Position numbers and translations under genes: made by a program. The notes beneath the pieces were generated by a model. That model saw nothing but the letters and a program-made list of their open reading frames with translations, had not been told where the DNA came from and searched no databases. DNA of 64,000 nucleotides from Phaeovulum sp. (GTDB lineage: Bacteria > Pseudomonadota > Alphaproteobacteria > Rhodobacterales > Rhodobacteraceae), in NCBI RefSeq assembly GCF_030684035.1, contig NZ_JAUXPI010000044.1, positions 1 to 64,000 of the forward strand. The letters are read 5' to 3'. Positions 36,161 through 45,079 of this stretch are shown in pieces (position 1 is the first letter of the stretch; each line of letters starts with the position of its first letter).

Positions 36161-37207
36161 TTGCGCATTTTCAATCTCATGGCCTCTGCCGCGATGCTTG
36201 CAACTCTGGCTGCGCAATCGGGATCTGCGCAAACTCCAGCAACGGCGGAATGCGCCGAACTGTTCCGGGGCCAGCGGATCACCATCATCGTGCCGAACGC
36301 GCCGGGCGGCGGGTACGACCTTTACGCGCGCAGCATTGCCCCGGTTCTGGAACAAGCGAGCGGCAGCAGTGTGCGCATTTCCTATAACAGCGGCGGTGGC
36401 GGGCGGGCGGCGCTGGTATCGGTGGCCGAGGCCGGTGCCGATGAGTTGGTGATGCTGATCGACAGCACCATCGATGTGCTTTCGATGCTGGCACTTGGCG
36501 ACAACGCGTTGAGCTATGGTTCGGTCCGGATTCTGGGCGTCATGCATACCGACCCCGACGCGTGGATCGGCCGCGCTGGCATTGACCTCGGTTCACCCGA
36601 GACGCGGGAGTTGGTGGCATCCGCCAGTTCCGCCGAAGCGAACTTCGCCGGCATCAACCTTGCGGCATTGGCCATGCGGCTCCAAGCGCGCGTTGTATCG
36701 GGCTATTCGGGGTCGGCAGATACTACTGCCGCGGTGATGCGGGGCGAGACAGATTTTGCGCCGGCATCCTTGACGACAGCCAGAAAGACCGCCGCATCGA
36801 GCGACCTCGAAATCCTGATGGTGCTTTCAGAGGGCGCATATCCGGCGGTTCCCGACGCGCCGTACCTCGCGGGCGAAGGCGGTATAGTCTGGCAGCGCAG
36901 CGCCTCCCTACCCGAGGCTGAACGTGCCGAATTGCAGGCGCTGGCGCGACAGGCGGTCAACCTGTCAACCGGGTCGAGGGCGCTCTTTGCTTCGGCTTCC
37001 TTGCGCCCTGCGGCGTTTGCCTGTCTTGCCGCCGCAACCGAAACCACGCTCATGAGCGACGCTTTCCGGCAGGCCGCCGAAGCGGTCGGGCGCCCGGTAA
37101 GCCCGATGACCGCCAGGGACGCCGAAGCGCTCGTGGTCCGCACCATTGCCGCCCTTGCCGAAGCCGCACCGCTATTTGACCAGTTCAGGGCCGAGATGAA
37201 ACCCTGA
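36161..37207 (+). CDS. TctC-type substrate-binding protein of a tripartite tricarboxylate transporter
   Basis: 348 residues from a TTG with AGGAG 7 bases upstream, giving a good signal peptide (RIFNLMASAAMLATLAAQ). The mature protein has ITIIVPNAPGGGYDLYAR, the TctC/Bug signature, and SGYSGSADTTAAVMRGETDF. It would bind a carboxylate in the periplasm and deliver it to TctA. An ATG at 36113 is open in frame but lacks a good signal sequence. Confidence 0.82.
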   Translation: MRIFNLMASAAMLATLAAQSGSAQTPATAECAELFRGQRITIIVPNAPGGGYDLYARSIAPVLEQASGSSVRISYNSGGGGRAALVSVAEAGADELVMLIDSTIDVLSMLALGDNALSYGSVRILGVMHTDPDAWIGRAGIDLGSPETRELVASASSAEANFAGINLAALAMRLQARVVSGYSGSADTTAAVMRGETDFAPASLTTARKTAASSDLEILMVLSEGAYPAVPDAPYLAGEGGIVWQRSASLPEAERAELQALARQAVNLSTGSRALFASASLRPAAFACLAAATETTLMSDAFRQAAEAVGRPVSPMTARDAEALVVRTIAALAEAAPLFDQFRAEMKP

Positions 37208-37228
37208 GAAGGTGAGCGGGAAAAGCGA

Positions 37229-39196
37229 TTGGGAGACCTGATTTCACCCCTCGGCCTCGGGATATTCAATGTCCTGTCCTGGCCAAACATCCTGATCCCG
37301 GTTCTGGGCACGATACTGGCAATGATCCCGTCGTTTTTGCCAGGGATCGGCGGGGCGAGCGTTGCGGCGGTTGCAATTGCAGCAACGCTGACATGGGACC
37401 CGGTTTCGGTGCTGCTGCTGTTTGGCGCGCTTACGGGCGGGGCCACATTCATGGGCTCGATCACCGCGATCCTGTTCAATATTCCGGGAAATGCCTCCAG
37501 CGCGGCGGTGTTGCTCGATGGCTATCCAATGGCGCGCGGGGGGCGTGCCCGCACGGCAATCGCATGTGCGGCCACCGCGTCGGCGCTGGGATCGGTTTTC
37601 GGGGTGCTGGTGCTGATCGCAATTCTGCCATTCGTTCAACCATTGCTGCTGCAGTTCGGCCCGCTTGAGAAGTTCCTTCTGGGGGTTTGGGGGCTCTCGA
37701 CGATCATCGCCGTGCCCAGCAATTCGCCGATCCGGGCCGTTGCGGTGACCCTGCTCGGGCTGATCCTTGCGATGGTCGGCGCAGACCCGGAAACGAGCCG
37801 CCCGCGCTGGACCTTCGGCAACTTCGAGCTGTTCGATGGGTTCAACACGGTGGCGATGTTTCTGGGCTTTTTCACGCTTGCCGAAATCATTTCCTGGCGG
37901 CGCAGCTATGAGGTGAAGGCCATAGCGCCGGGGCCGGAGGCGGGCGATTCCACGCGGCAAGGTGTGCTGGCGGTGTTTCGCCACTGGGGTCTCACTATCC
38001 GCTCGGCGGTGATCGGAACATTGGTCGGCGTGATCCCTGGCGTCGGCGGAACGGTGGCGAGTTTTGTGGCCTATGGCCACGCGGTGCAGAGTGCTGGCGA
38101 CCGGAGCCGGTTTGGCAAAGGTGATATCCGTGGCGTGATTGCCCCCGAGGCGGCGGTGGACGCCAAGGATGGCGGGTCGTTGCTGCCGGTTCTGGCGCTT
38201 GGATTGCCGGGCAGCGAGGGCGGGGTGATCTTGCTCACAGTGCTCGGCATTCATGGATTCGTGCCCGGTACGCCGATGCTTACAACCGACCTGTCGTTCA
38301 CCTACACGCTCATATTCGCGCTGCTCCTGTCGAACATCCTGACCTCGCTTCTGGGTGTGGCGCTGGCGCCATCGCTTGCCCGGCTTACCCGGTTGCGGAT
38401 CGACCGGGTGGCTCTGCCGATGCTGGTTGCAAGTCTGGTGACGGTGGTTCAACTGAACGGGCTGCTCGTTGATCTTTATGCAGCGGTTGGCTTCGGAATG
38501 CTTGGGTATTTCTTCAAGCAGTTCGGTTGGCCCCGCGTGCCATTCGTGATTGCCTTTGTTCTGGGCGGTTTCATCGAGAGCAACCTCAATCTTTCGCTGC
38601 AATTGTTCAGTTACGGCAGGATTGCCCCGCAAGAGCGGCCTGCGGCCTGGGTGATCGCGGCGATCATTCTGCTTTCGGTCTGGTGGATGTCGCGGCGTTT
38701 CAGCGTACGCGCAAAGCGGCCTGCGCCAAGCCTTTCCGAGCCTGCCTTCGCGGTGCCGCTGCTGGCGGCTGCCGGGGTGTTCGCGTTGGTAAGCCTGCGC
38801 GGCGGGGCGGCCTATTCGGGCTATGCACAGCTCATCGTCTGGTCGGGGGTTGTCGTGCTTGGCGTGATCGCGCTCGCTGGCAGCCGGTCGTTCTTGCGCA
38901 GCCGAGAGACGGGCGCGCCGACCGAACCGCCCATCATTGCGAAGGCGCACAGGCTTCCGCTGCTGCTGCTGGGGCTTCAGCCGGTGGCGGTCTGGTTGCT
39001 CGGCCCGCCGATCGCAATTGCTGCGATGGTCGGTGTCTGGCTCTCGGCAGGGTCGCAGGGCAGGCCCGGCAGGCTTCTGATTGCCGCTCTGGTTGCCGCG
39101 GCGACGGGCCTGGCGGTGGCGAAGTATCTGGACCAGATCGCAATGCTGCGGTTGCCGCGCCCGGCTTTCTTCGCTTTGCTTGCCGGGATTTTCTAG
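37229..39196 (+). CDS. TctA-type transporter permease with TctB-like C-terminal extension
   Basis: 655 residues from a TTG. Residues 1-500 are TctA: PGIGGASVAAVAIAATLTWD, FNIPGNASSAAVLLDGYPMA, GVIPGVGGTVASFVAYGHA, LALGLPGSEGGVILL. TctA alone is about 500 residues; the last 150 add four or so helices and resemble a fused TctB. It follows the TctC gene by 21 bases. Its last four bases overlap the convergent methyltransferase gene. Confidence 0.88.
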   Translation: MGDLISPLGLGIFNVLSWPNILIPVLGTILAMIPSFLPGIGGASVAAVAIAATLTWDPVSVLLLFGALTGGATFMGSITAILFNIPGNASSAAVLLDGYPMARGGRARTAIACAATASALGSVFGVLVLIAILPFVQPLLLQFGPLEKFLLGVWGLSTIIAVPSNSPIRAVAVTLLGLILAMVGADPETSRPRWTFGNFELFDGFNTVAMFLGFFTLAEIISWRRSYEVKAIAPGPEAGDSTRQGVLAVFRHWGLTIRSAVIGTLVGVIPGVGGTVASFVAYGHAVQSAGDRSRFGKGDIRGVIAPEAAVDAKDGGSLLPVLALGLPGSEGGVILLTVLGIHGFVPGTPMLTTDLSFTYTLIFALLLSNILTSLLGVALAPSLARLTRLRIDRVALPMLVASLVTVVQLNGLLVDLYAAVGFGMLGYFFKQFGWPRVPFVIAFVLGGFIESNLNLSLQLFSYGRIAPQERPAAWVIAAIILLSVWWMSRRFSVRAKRPAPSLSEPAFAVPLLAAAGVFALVSLRGGAAYSGYAQLIVWSGVVVLGVIALAGSRSFLRSRETGAPTEPPIIAKAHRLPLLLLGLQPVAVWLLGPPIAIAAMVGVWLSAGSQGRPGRLLIAALVAAATGLAVAKYLDQIAMLRLPRPAFFALLAGIF

Positions 39197-40080
39197 CGCG
39201 GCGGCATGCGCTCGGCGAGGATTGCCGCCTGCGGAGTTTCGCGCGATTGGCCGGCGATGAAGATCGGCGAACTGGTCGCCGCCGCCTGCGGCCGCGACAG
39301 CGAAATGAGGTTGAACCCGGCATTTGCCAGCAGCACGAGAAATTCGGCCTCGGGTGTCGGCGCATGCGCGAAGCTATTGGACCAGAAATCCGCCCCCGCC
39401 GCGCCGATGGCGCGCGCAAGCGGGTCCGGGTAGCCGCGCGCGCGCGCGGCGCTTTCCAGCAGGGCGCGATTTTCCTTGATGGGTTGGGGGTCATGCTTGC
39501 GGCGGCCCACGTCGAGGCGTTGATGCGCGATCAGCAACCCGCCCGGCCGCAGCGCGCGCGCCAGCGCGTCGATCATTGCCTGCCGCGCGGGCACCGGCAG
39601 AAAGTTGAGAAAGCTGTGCATGACCACGGCATCGACCGGGCGGCATGTGAGCGCGGATATATCGCAACGGTGCAGCTCGAAGCGCATGCCCAGATGGCGC
39701 GCGAAAAGCCGGTTCTGCTCGATCGTTGTTGCGCAGCGATCGGCCAGAACGATCTCGGGCTCGATCTCCTGCGCGCGAAGCGCGTTCAGCACCAGCGCGA
39801 CAAGCCCGGTGTCGGCGGCCCCTGCCAGCAGCACGCGGCACCGCCCGCCAGAGGCCGCGCGGTGAAGGCCATCGGCAATGAACGCCCCGCCTGCGGGCAG
39901 CGCGCTGTTCTTGGTCAGCAGGCGGATCATGCTCCAGGCGCGATGGTAGGGGCCGCAGCCATGATCGGGCTCGCAGAGCGTGTCGGCCCAGTCGAAAGCA
40001 AAGCGCGCAAGCCTTTCCAGTGGCTCGTCGGTTGCGGGCGTGGCGGCCTGCGACGTCTCGTCGGGCGGCGAAGTGGTCAT
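39193..40080 (-). CDS. SAM-dependent methyltransferase-like protein
   Basis: 295 residues. A Rossmann-like core spans about 75-190: RVLLAGAADTGLVALVLNALRA, EPEIVLADRCATTIEQN (acidic end of strand 2), LHRCDISALTCRPVDAVVMHSFLNFLP, and LARALRPGGLLIAHQRL. The substrate is unknown. It overlaps the GT25 gene by four bases, so the two are probably co-expressed and could act on a surface glycan. Confidence 0.7.
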   Translation of the reverse strand: MTTSPPDETSQAATPATDEPLERLARFAFDWADTLCEPDHGCGPYHRAWSMIRLLTKNSALPAGGAFIADGLHRAASGGRCRVLLAGAADTGLVALVLNALRAQEIEPEIVLADRCATTIEQNRLFARHLGMRFELHRCDISALTCRPVDAVVMHSFLNFLPVPARQAMIDALARALRPGGLLIAHQRLDVGRRKHDPQPIKENRALLESAARARGYPDPLARAIGAAGADFWSNSFAHAPTPEAEFLVLLANAGFNLISLSRPQAAATSSPIFIAGQSRETPQAAILAERMPPR

Positions 40081-40928
40081 GCCTTGGCACGCTCAGCCGA
40101 CTTGTGGCTGGTATTTTCCGCCAGCTGTTTTCGCTGCGGCCAGATCATGCCGTGGCGGGCAAGATAGAGGAACCTGCGCAGATAATTCGTAGCCCTGAGA
40201 CAGTAGTGATAAAGCCGTTTGTGCCGCGAAAACTTGAAATGGCGGTAGGGCAGGGCCCCGGTTATCAGACTTTCGAGGGACCGGTCGGGATGGCTTGGAA
40301 ACGGTTCCATCCCGAGCAGGCGGAAATCATGCGCGAAAAAGCGGCCCAACTCGTGGTCGGTGGGGCGGGTGATCGGCAGCATTTTCTGCAATAGCTGCTC
40401 TGCCGTCGCACGGTTGATCAGATAGGCGCTGGTACCGGTAGTTGGCCCGAGATAGGCATTGAGCGCATAGCGGCCGACAAAGCCTTGCCGGATCGGCAGC
40501 GCAGCCATGCCCCGGCTGAGTTTCAGAACATCCCAAAGCGGACGGACCTGAAGTGCAAGCGTCACCGCCTCGCAGAAATCGTCGTGCAGAACCGCGTCAT
40601 CCTCGATCACCAGCGCCACAGGCTTGTCGGTCGCAAGAAATGCGCGCCAGACTTGAAGATGCGAGAGATAGCAGCCGATCCCGCCCCAAAGGATGCGTCG
40701 GCCGGTGTTGCGCATAAAGGCGGCTTCATCGACATGCTGCGCGATTCCGGCCGCCTCAGCGTTGCCGTCGACTCCGTCAATAATGGAGTAGGTTATCCCG
40801 GTCGCATCAAGCTGGCCCTGCATGGTCTCGCGCCGCGCAATCGCACGCGGCAGATTGATCAGCCAGACCGCAAGGCAATCATCAAACAGCCCTTGCGCCT
40901 CCGGTTGCAGGCGTGGATCGCGCGCCAT
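40077..40928 (-). CDS. Glycosyltransferase family 25 (LPS type)
   Basis: 283 residues. VWLINLPRAIARRETM begins the domain, GGIGCYLSHLQVWRAFLATD follows, and the acidic motif LVIEDDAVLHDDF gives the metal-binding Asp residues. GT25 enzymes add galactose or similar sugars to lipooligosaccharide. A GTG at 40943 is an alternative start. It is divergent from the ATP-grasp-like gene. Confidence 0.88.
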   Translation of the reverse strand: MARDPRLQPEAQGLFDDCLAVWLINLPRAIARRETMQGQLDATGITYSIIDGVDGNAEAAGIAQHVDEAAFMRNTGRRILWGGIGCYLSHLQVWRAFLATDKPVALVIEDDAVLHDDFCEAVTLALQVRPLWDVLKLSRGMAALPIRQGFVGRYALNAYLGPTTGTSAYLINRATAEQLLQKMLPITRPTDHELGRFFAHDFRLLGMEPFPSHPDRSLESLITGALPYRHFKFSRHKRLYHYCLRATNYLRRFLYLARHGMIWPQRKQLAENTSHKSAERAKA

Positions 40929-41110
40929 CCCGAGTTTCCCCACTGTCTGCCGCTATTCGTTGCGGCGAAGCCCTTGTCAGTTTCTTCTTACGAAAAGCCG
41001 ACCGGCTGCACCATGCCGGATTTCACTGCCGCGCGCCGCGCGGATCGGGCTTGCGGCGCGCGCTACCCGCGATCAGTCTGCCAGCAGATGGCGGCGCAAG
41101 GGAGCGCAGA

Positions 41111-42136
41111 ATGATTGTCCTATTCGTTCACGAGATGAACCGGAACCCGGCGCGCAAGCTTTTGGCCGAAGCGCGAAGCGGCCTGCCGCCGATCCGTCTG
41201 GTTACCTATCAGCAGGCATTCCGAAGGCTGTCATTTCCAGCGGGCACGCTCATCTTCACCGACTTCGAGTTTCTTGACGGCTTTGGCATGATGGCTGCCG
41301 CTGCAATCGCCGAGGCGGCGCTGCGCGACAATCCGCAAACCCTGATCCTCAACCATCCCTGCCACGCCGCCGAGCGCTACCCGCTCTTGCGCCGCCTGCA
41401 TCGGGTCGGGCTGAACCCGGTCGAGATCACCCGGCTCGACGGCGGCGACCGCCCGGCGCGTTACCCGGTGTTTCTGCGGCTTGAGGACGGCTGTCTTGGC
41501 TCGGAGACCGGGCTTATCACCTCGGATGAGGCATTTGATGCCGCCATCGCGGATCTGCGCGGCTCCGGTCGGCCGCTCAAGCGCCGGGTCGCGGTCAGTT
41601 TCGAGTCAGAGCCTGACCGCGAGGGCCTTTTTCGCAAATACGGCGCTTTCCGGATTGGGGACCAGATCATTCCGCAGCACATCCTGCGCAGCGCCGACTG
41701 GGTGGTGAAATCCGCGAAAAGCGAGCTTTCCGAGGCTTTCAACGCCGAAGAGTTCGCCTATGTGCGCGACAACCCGCATGCCGAGGCGCTCATGCAGATG
41801 TCCGATATCGGAGGGCTTCAGTTTGGCCGGATCGATTACGGGATGGTCAGCGGGCATCCGGTGATTTTCGAGATGAACCCGAACCCGACCTTTCCCCGGT
41901 TCAGCAAGCGCGGCGGCGACCGGCAAGAGCGCAGGGCGATCATCCTGCGGGCGGTGGCCGCCGCCTTTGCGGCGATTTCCAGCGCCGAGAATGGCCATAG
42001 GCGGATCGGTTTTGCGCCGCCGCTTGATGCGCGGCGCTACATTCAGACCTCGCGCTGGGGTGCCGTTTCGCGCCTGATCTGGTCTTGGCGCGCGCAGCTG
42101 GCAGAGCGGCGCGCGGGCGGGCATGGGGCGGGGTAA
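41111..42136 (+). CDS. ATP-grasp-like protein of unknown function
   Basis: 341 residues with GGAG 6 bases before the ATG. The N-terminal part (IVLFVHEMNRNPARKLLAEA, LIFTDFEFLDGFGMMAAAAIAE) resembles a Rossmann pre-domain. The C-terminal half ends with GRIDYGMVSGHPVIFEMNPNPTFP, where E254 and N256 look like ATP-grasp metal ligands. Lysines for ATP are plausible in WVVKSAKSE. Together with the divergent glycosyltransferase pair it may modify a glycan or peptide, but this is speculative. Confidence 0.6.
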   Translation: MIVLFVHEMNRNPARKLLAEARSGLPPIRLVTYQQAFRRLSFPAGTLIFTDFEFLDGFGMMAAAAIAEAALRDNPQTLILNHPCHAAERYPLLRRLHRVGLNPVEITRLDGGDRPARYPVFLRLEDGCLGSETGLITSDEAFDAAIADLRGSGRPLKRRVAVSFESEPDREGLFRKYGAFRIGDQIIPQHILRSADWVVKSAKSELSEAFNAEEFAYVRDNPHAEALMQMSDIGGLQFGRIDYGMVSGHPVIFEMNPNPTFPRFSKRGGDRQERRAIILRAVAAAFAAISSAENGHRRIGFAPPLDARRYIQTSRWGAVSRLIWSWRAQLAERRAGGHGAG

Positions 42137-42314
42137 ATCGGTGCGATCCCCGGGCCGGGTCCGGATATGATACAGTGCGGTGACCGGGCACGCCTGCTGG
42201 CTTGATCCGGGTCATGGCGCGGGCGACTGATTGGGTGTTAAATGCCCACCGAAGTCGCTGGAATTGCGGCAAGTGGCGGCCTCGTGCCGGGGCTTGCCGC
42301 GAAAGGAGAGCAAG

Positions 42315-42617
42315 ATGGACCAAATTGCGGATACACCCCCCCCTGAAACCCCGACCGAAGCTGTTGCAAGCGATCTGCCGAAGAACATCTGGATGCACGG
42401 GCTCTTGATGCTGGTGATGCTGGTGCTGCTCCGGGTCGCCACAACTCTGCTGACGCTCTGTGCCGTGATCCAGTTCCTCTGGATGTTGATCGGCAAAAGC
42501 CGCAACGAAGGCATCAAGAGCTTTGGCGAAGGTCTGGCGCACTGGCTGGAAGTGGCCTCGCTTTTTCTTGCCGGGAAAAGCGACGTGAAACCGTTCCCGT
42601 GGAGCGCCTGGAAATAA
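42315..42617 (+). CDS. DUF4389-like small membrane protein
   Basis: 100 residues with a strong AAGGAG site. An acidic/proline N-terminus precedes one or two helices (WMHGLLMLVMLVLLRVATTLLTLCAVIQFLWMLI) and a short tail ending FPWSAWK. The motif QFLWMLIGKSRNEGIKSFGEGLAHWL is typical of DUF4389. Function unknown. A loose FNR-like sequence (TTGAT-N4-GTCAT, 42202-42215) lies upstream. It converges on yjjW. Confidence 0.75.
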   Translation: MDQIADTPPPETPTEAVASDLPKNIWMHGLLMLVMLVLLRVATTLLTLCAVIQFLWMLIGKSRNEGIKSFGEGLAHWLEVASLFLAGKSDVKPFPWSAWK

Positions 42618-42635
42618 CGGCCAGAGTTGCGGCGG

Positions 42636-43490
42636 CTAGAGCCAGACCGAAGGTGTGACCACCTCGCCCAGCCCCGCCGCCCGCAGCTTTGCGGCGGCGG
42701 CTTCGACCCAGGCGCGCGGCATCTTTGGCCAGTCGCGCGCGGGCCCCTGTACGCCGTGGTGCTGAAATGCGTTGAGCTTTATGCGCACCGGCCCAAGCCC
42801 GCGCGCAAAAGCGATCAGCGCATCGATTTCGGCGTCACTGTCGGTAAAGCCCGGCACCATCAGAAAGCGCAACTCGTAAAGCTTGCCCGCCTTCTGGGCA
42901 ATGCGCGCGCTTTCAAGGCTCTTGTCGTTCCTGCGCCCGGTCAGCGCGGCATGGGTGCCAGGCGCAAAGGCCTTGATGTCGAGCATCACCCCATCGGTCA
43001 CCGGCATGAGCCGCTGCCAGCCCTGCGGCCCGAGGTGGCCGTTTGAATCGATGAAACAGCTGAGCGCCGCAAGTGCCGGATCGGCCTTGATCGCGGCAAA
43101 AAGCGCCTCGACGAATTTTGCCTGCACCGTCGCCTCGCCGCCAGAAATGGTTATGCCGTTCAGAAACGGCAGGTTCTGGCGCAGCATCGCCAGCACGTCT
43201 TCGACTGTCAGGCTTTCAGTCATCGGGCTTGCGCTGATCGGGCAGGCGCGCAGGCAGAGGTCGCATTCGTCGCAGCGCGCGGCATCGAAGGCGATGGTGC
43301 CATTGGTCAGCGAAAGTGCGCCTTGCGGGCAGGCGGGAACACAGTCGCCGCAGTTGTTGCAAATGCCGATCGTATGCGGGTTGTGGCAGCCGGGGCAGGC
43401 AAAATTGCAGCCCTGCAGGAACAGCACCAGCCGGTTGCCGGGGCCATCGACCGCCGACCAGCGCAGAACCTTACTGACGTTGGCCCGCAT
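42636..43490 (-). CDS. yjjW: YjjW-family glycyl-radical enzyme activase
   Basis: 284 residues. The radical-SAM cluster motif CNFACPGC (C-x3-C-x2-C) is near residue 28. An inserted ferredoxin pair follows: CNNCGDCVPACP and CDECDLCLRACP, each for a 4Fe-4S cluster. NGITISGGEATVQ is the SAM-binding GGE region. The enzyme generates the glycyl radical on YjjI using SAM and low-potential electrons. It overlaps yjjI by 20 bases and is the last gene of the seven-gene operon. Confidence 0.92.
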   Translation of the reverse strand: MRANVSKVLRWSAVDGPGNRLVLFLQGCNFACPGCHNPHTIGICNNCGDCVPACPQGALSLTNGTIAFDAARCDECDLCLRACPISASPMTESLTVEDVLAMLRQNLPFLNGITISGGEATVQAKFVEALFAAIKADPALAALSCFIDSNGHLGPQGWQRLMPVTDGVMLDIKAFAPGTHAALTGRRNDKSLESARIAQKAGKLYELRFLMVPGFTDSDAEIDALIAFARGLGPVRIKLNAFQHHGVQGPARDWPKMPRAWVEAAAAKLRAAGLGEVVTPSVWL

Positions 43491-45006
43491 CGAGTTCCTG
43501 CCCGACTACCCGTGGTTTGCGCGCCAGAATTCCGGTGAGCTTGGCCGCCTCGGCCCCAAGCGCGGTGGTGTTGGTGCGCGAACCCTCGCCCGCATCCTGG
43601 CGGGCGACATCTGAAAGCCGGATCATGTAGCCGGTCACCCGCACCAGATCGTTCGAGGCAACATTGGCGGTAAATTCGCGAAAGCCGCTGGCGAAAGCTC
43701 CCTTGCAAAGCTGAAGCACTGCGGCCGGGTTTGCCTTCACGGTCTCGTCCAGCGTCAGGATCTCGCTCACGCCGCTCGCGTAATAGCGGTGCTGCGGGGC
43801 AAGCGCCTGCACATGGGCGACCGGGTCGGGCTCGGTACCATAGGCAATGCGGATGCCGGGGGTGGTTTCGCTGTCGGTCGAAAGCCCGGCTTGCGCGTGC
43901 AGCATTGCGCGCCCCCGCCAGACATTCCGCATCGGGCGCGCCTCGACCATCGCGGCCAGAGCTTCGGTGATGCGCAGGCCAAGCGCGTTGGCGTTTTGGT
44001 CGTGGCCATAGCGGCCCGTCAGGCCTGCCTTGCCTTGCAGAATGTCCACCGCCTCGGCCATGCCGAAAACGCCGAACATTGCGGTGAAACGGTCGCGGTC
44101 GATCCAGCCTTCGGTGACGAGGAAACTTTCAAAGAAGCCGGATTCGTCATAGAGATAATCGATGCGCGCCTGCATCAGGTTGAAACAGGTCTCGACATAG
44201 CGGGGCAGAAGCTCACCAAGGAAATGCTCGATCCCCTTGGCCCGCAGCGCCACCTCGCGCAGGTTCACCCGTGCCAGGGTCGAGGCACCGCCGCGCAAGG
44301 GCAGGGCGTTGTAGCAGCTGACAATGCCGTAACCCGCTTCGTCAAAGGTTGCGGCGTGGATCGGGTGGTTGGCGATATGCGGCTTGGAACATTCGGTGAT
44401 GTTGGTCACCGCCTGCGCCAGCAGCGCCTCGGTGCTGACTGCGGGGTCATAAAACAGCGTCAGGTTCGGGGCGATCTGCTTGAGCTCGGCATCCACCCGC
44501 AGAATGGCGCGGGCCACCGCGTTATCGGTCGGGCCGATATTGGCATGCAGAAAGGCGTCCGGCAGAACCCGGTCGATATAGCGCCAGAAGCGCTTGATCT
44601 TGCTGTAAAGTTCGTCGTCGGAGACACCGGCACAGAACGGCAGCAGCAGCGCGTCAAGTTGCCCGATATAGACCGGCATTCCGGTGATCGAGGGCACATG
44701 ATGATAGGCAATCATCAGCGTGTTCAGCGCATCATCAAGCGTTTCGGGGGGCGGCAGTTCAAGCCAGCACGAACCCTTTTCCAGCACCACCGAGAAATCG
44801 GCCAGCACATAGCGCGGCCGGTAGGGTGCCGCACCCTCGTACATGTCGCAGATGATGCGCGCATCAAGCGCGTCGCGGGTTTCAGGATCAAGCGCGGGGT
44901 AGGCCAGCAGGTTTTCCGCCTGCACCGCCAGCGCATGCGCCTTTTGCGCAGGCGTCAGCGCCGGATCGTTGACGATGGAGCGAAGCCTTTGAAACCCGTC
45001 GAGCAT
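43471..45006 (-). CDS. yjjI: YjjI-family glycyl-radical enzyme
   Basis: 511 residues. The C-terminal glycyl-radical motif is RVTGYMIRLSD, the radical Gly being G459. The likely thiyl cysteine is C231 in YGIVSCYNALPLRGGA. The protein is much shorter than pyruvate formate-lyase (about 760) and is the YjjI type, whose reaction is unknown. It requires anaerobiosis and its partner YjjW. I chose the ATG at 45006; the frame stays open to 45087 but that part overlaps the previous gene. The upstream neighbours are ferredoxin-dependent enzymes. Confidence 0.9.
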   Translation of the reverse strand: MLDGFQRLRSIVNDPALTPAQKAHALAVQAENLLAYPALDPETRDALDARIICDMYEGAAPYRPRYVLADFSVVLEKGSCWLELPPPETLDDALNTLMIAYHHVPSITGMPVYIGQLDALLLPFCAGVSDDELYSKIKRFWRYIDRVLPDAFLHANIGPTDNAVARAILRVDAELKQIAPNLTLFYDPAVSTEALLAQAVTNITECSKPHIANHPIHAATFDEAGYGIVSCYNALPLRGGASTLARVNLREVALRAKGIEHFLGELLPRYVETCFNLMQARIDYLYDESGFFESFLVTEGWIDRDRFTAMFGVFGMAEAVDILQGKAGLTGRYGHDQNANALGLRITEALAAMVEARPMRNVWRGRAMLHAQAGLSTDSETTPGIRIAYGTEPDPVAHVQALAPQHRYYASGVSEILTLDETVKANPAAVLQLCKGAFASGFREFTANVASNDLVRVTGYMIRLSDVARQDAGEGSRTNTTALGAEAAKLTGILARKPRVVGQELDAGQRQ

Positions 45007-45030
45007 TGCGGCCCCCCATGCGGCAAAGCG

Positions 45031-45060
45031 CCGCGTCGGCGCAAGATAGCGCCGACGCGG
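45031..45060 (-). terminator. 12-bp hairpin between the PFOR-like gene and yjjI
   Basis: CCGCGTCGGCGC and GCGCCGACGCGG form a perfect 12-bp stem with a six-base loop in the 73-base gap. No T-run follows on the minus strand, so it is more likely a partial terminator, processing site or stabiliser that sets yjjIW expression than a true operon end. Confidence 0.5.
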
Positions 45061-45079
45061 ACAAAACGAAAGCACTGCC

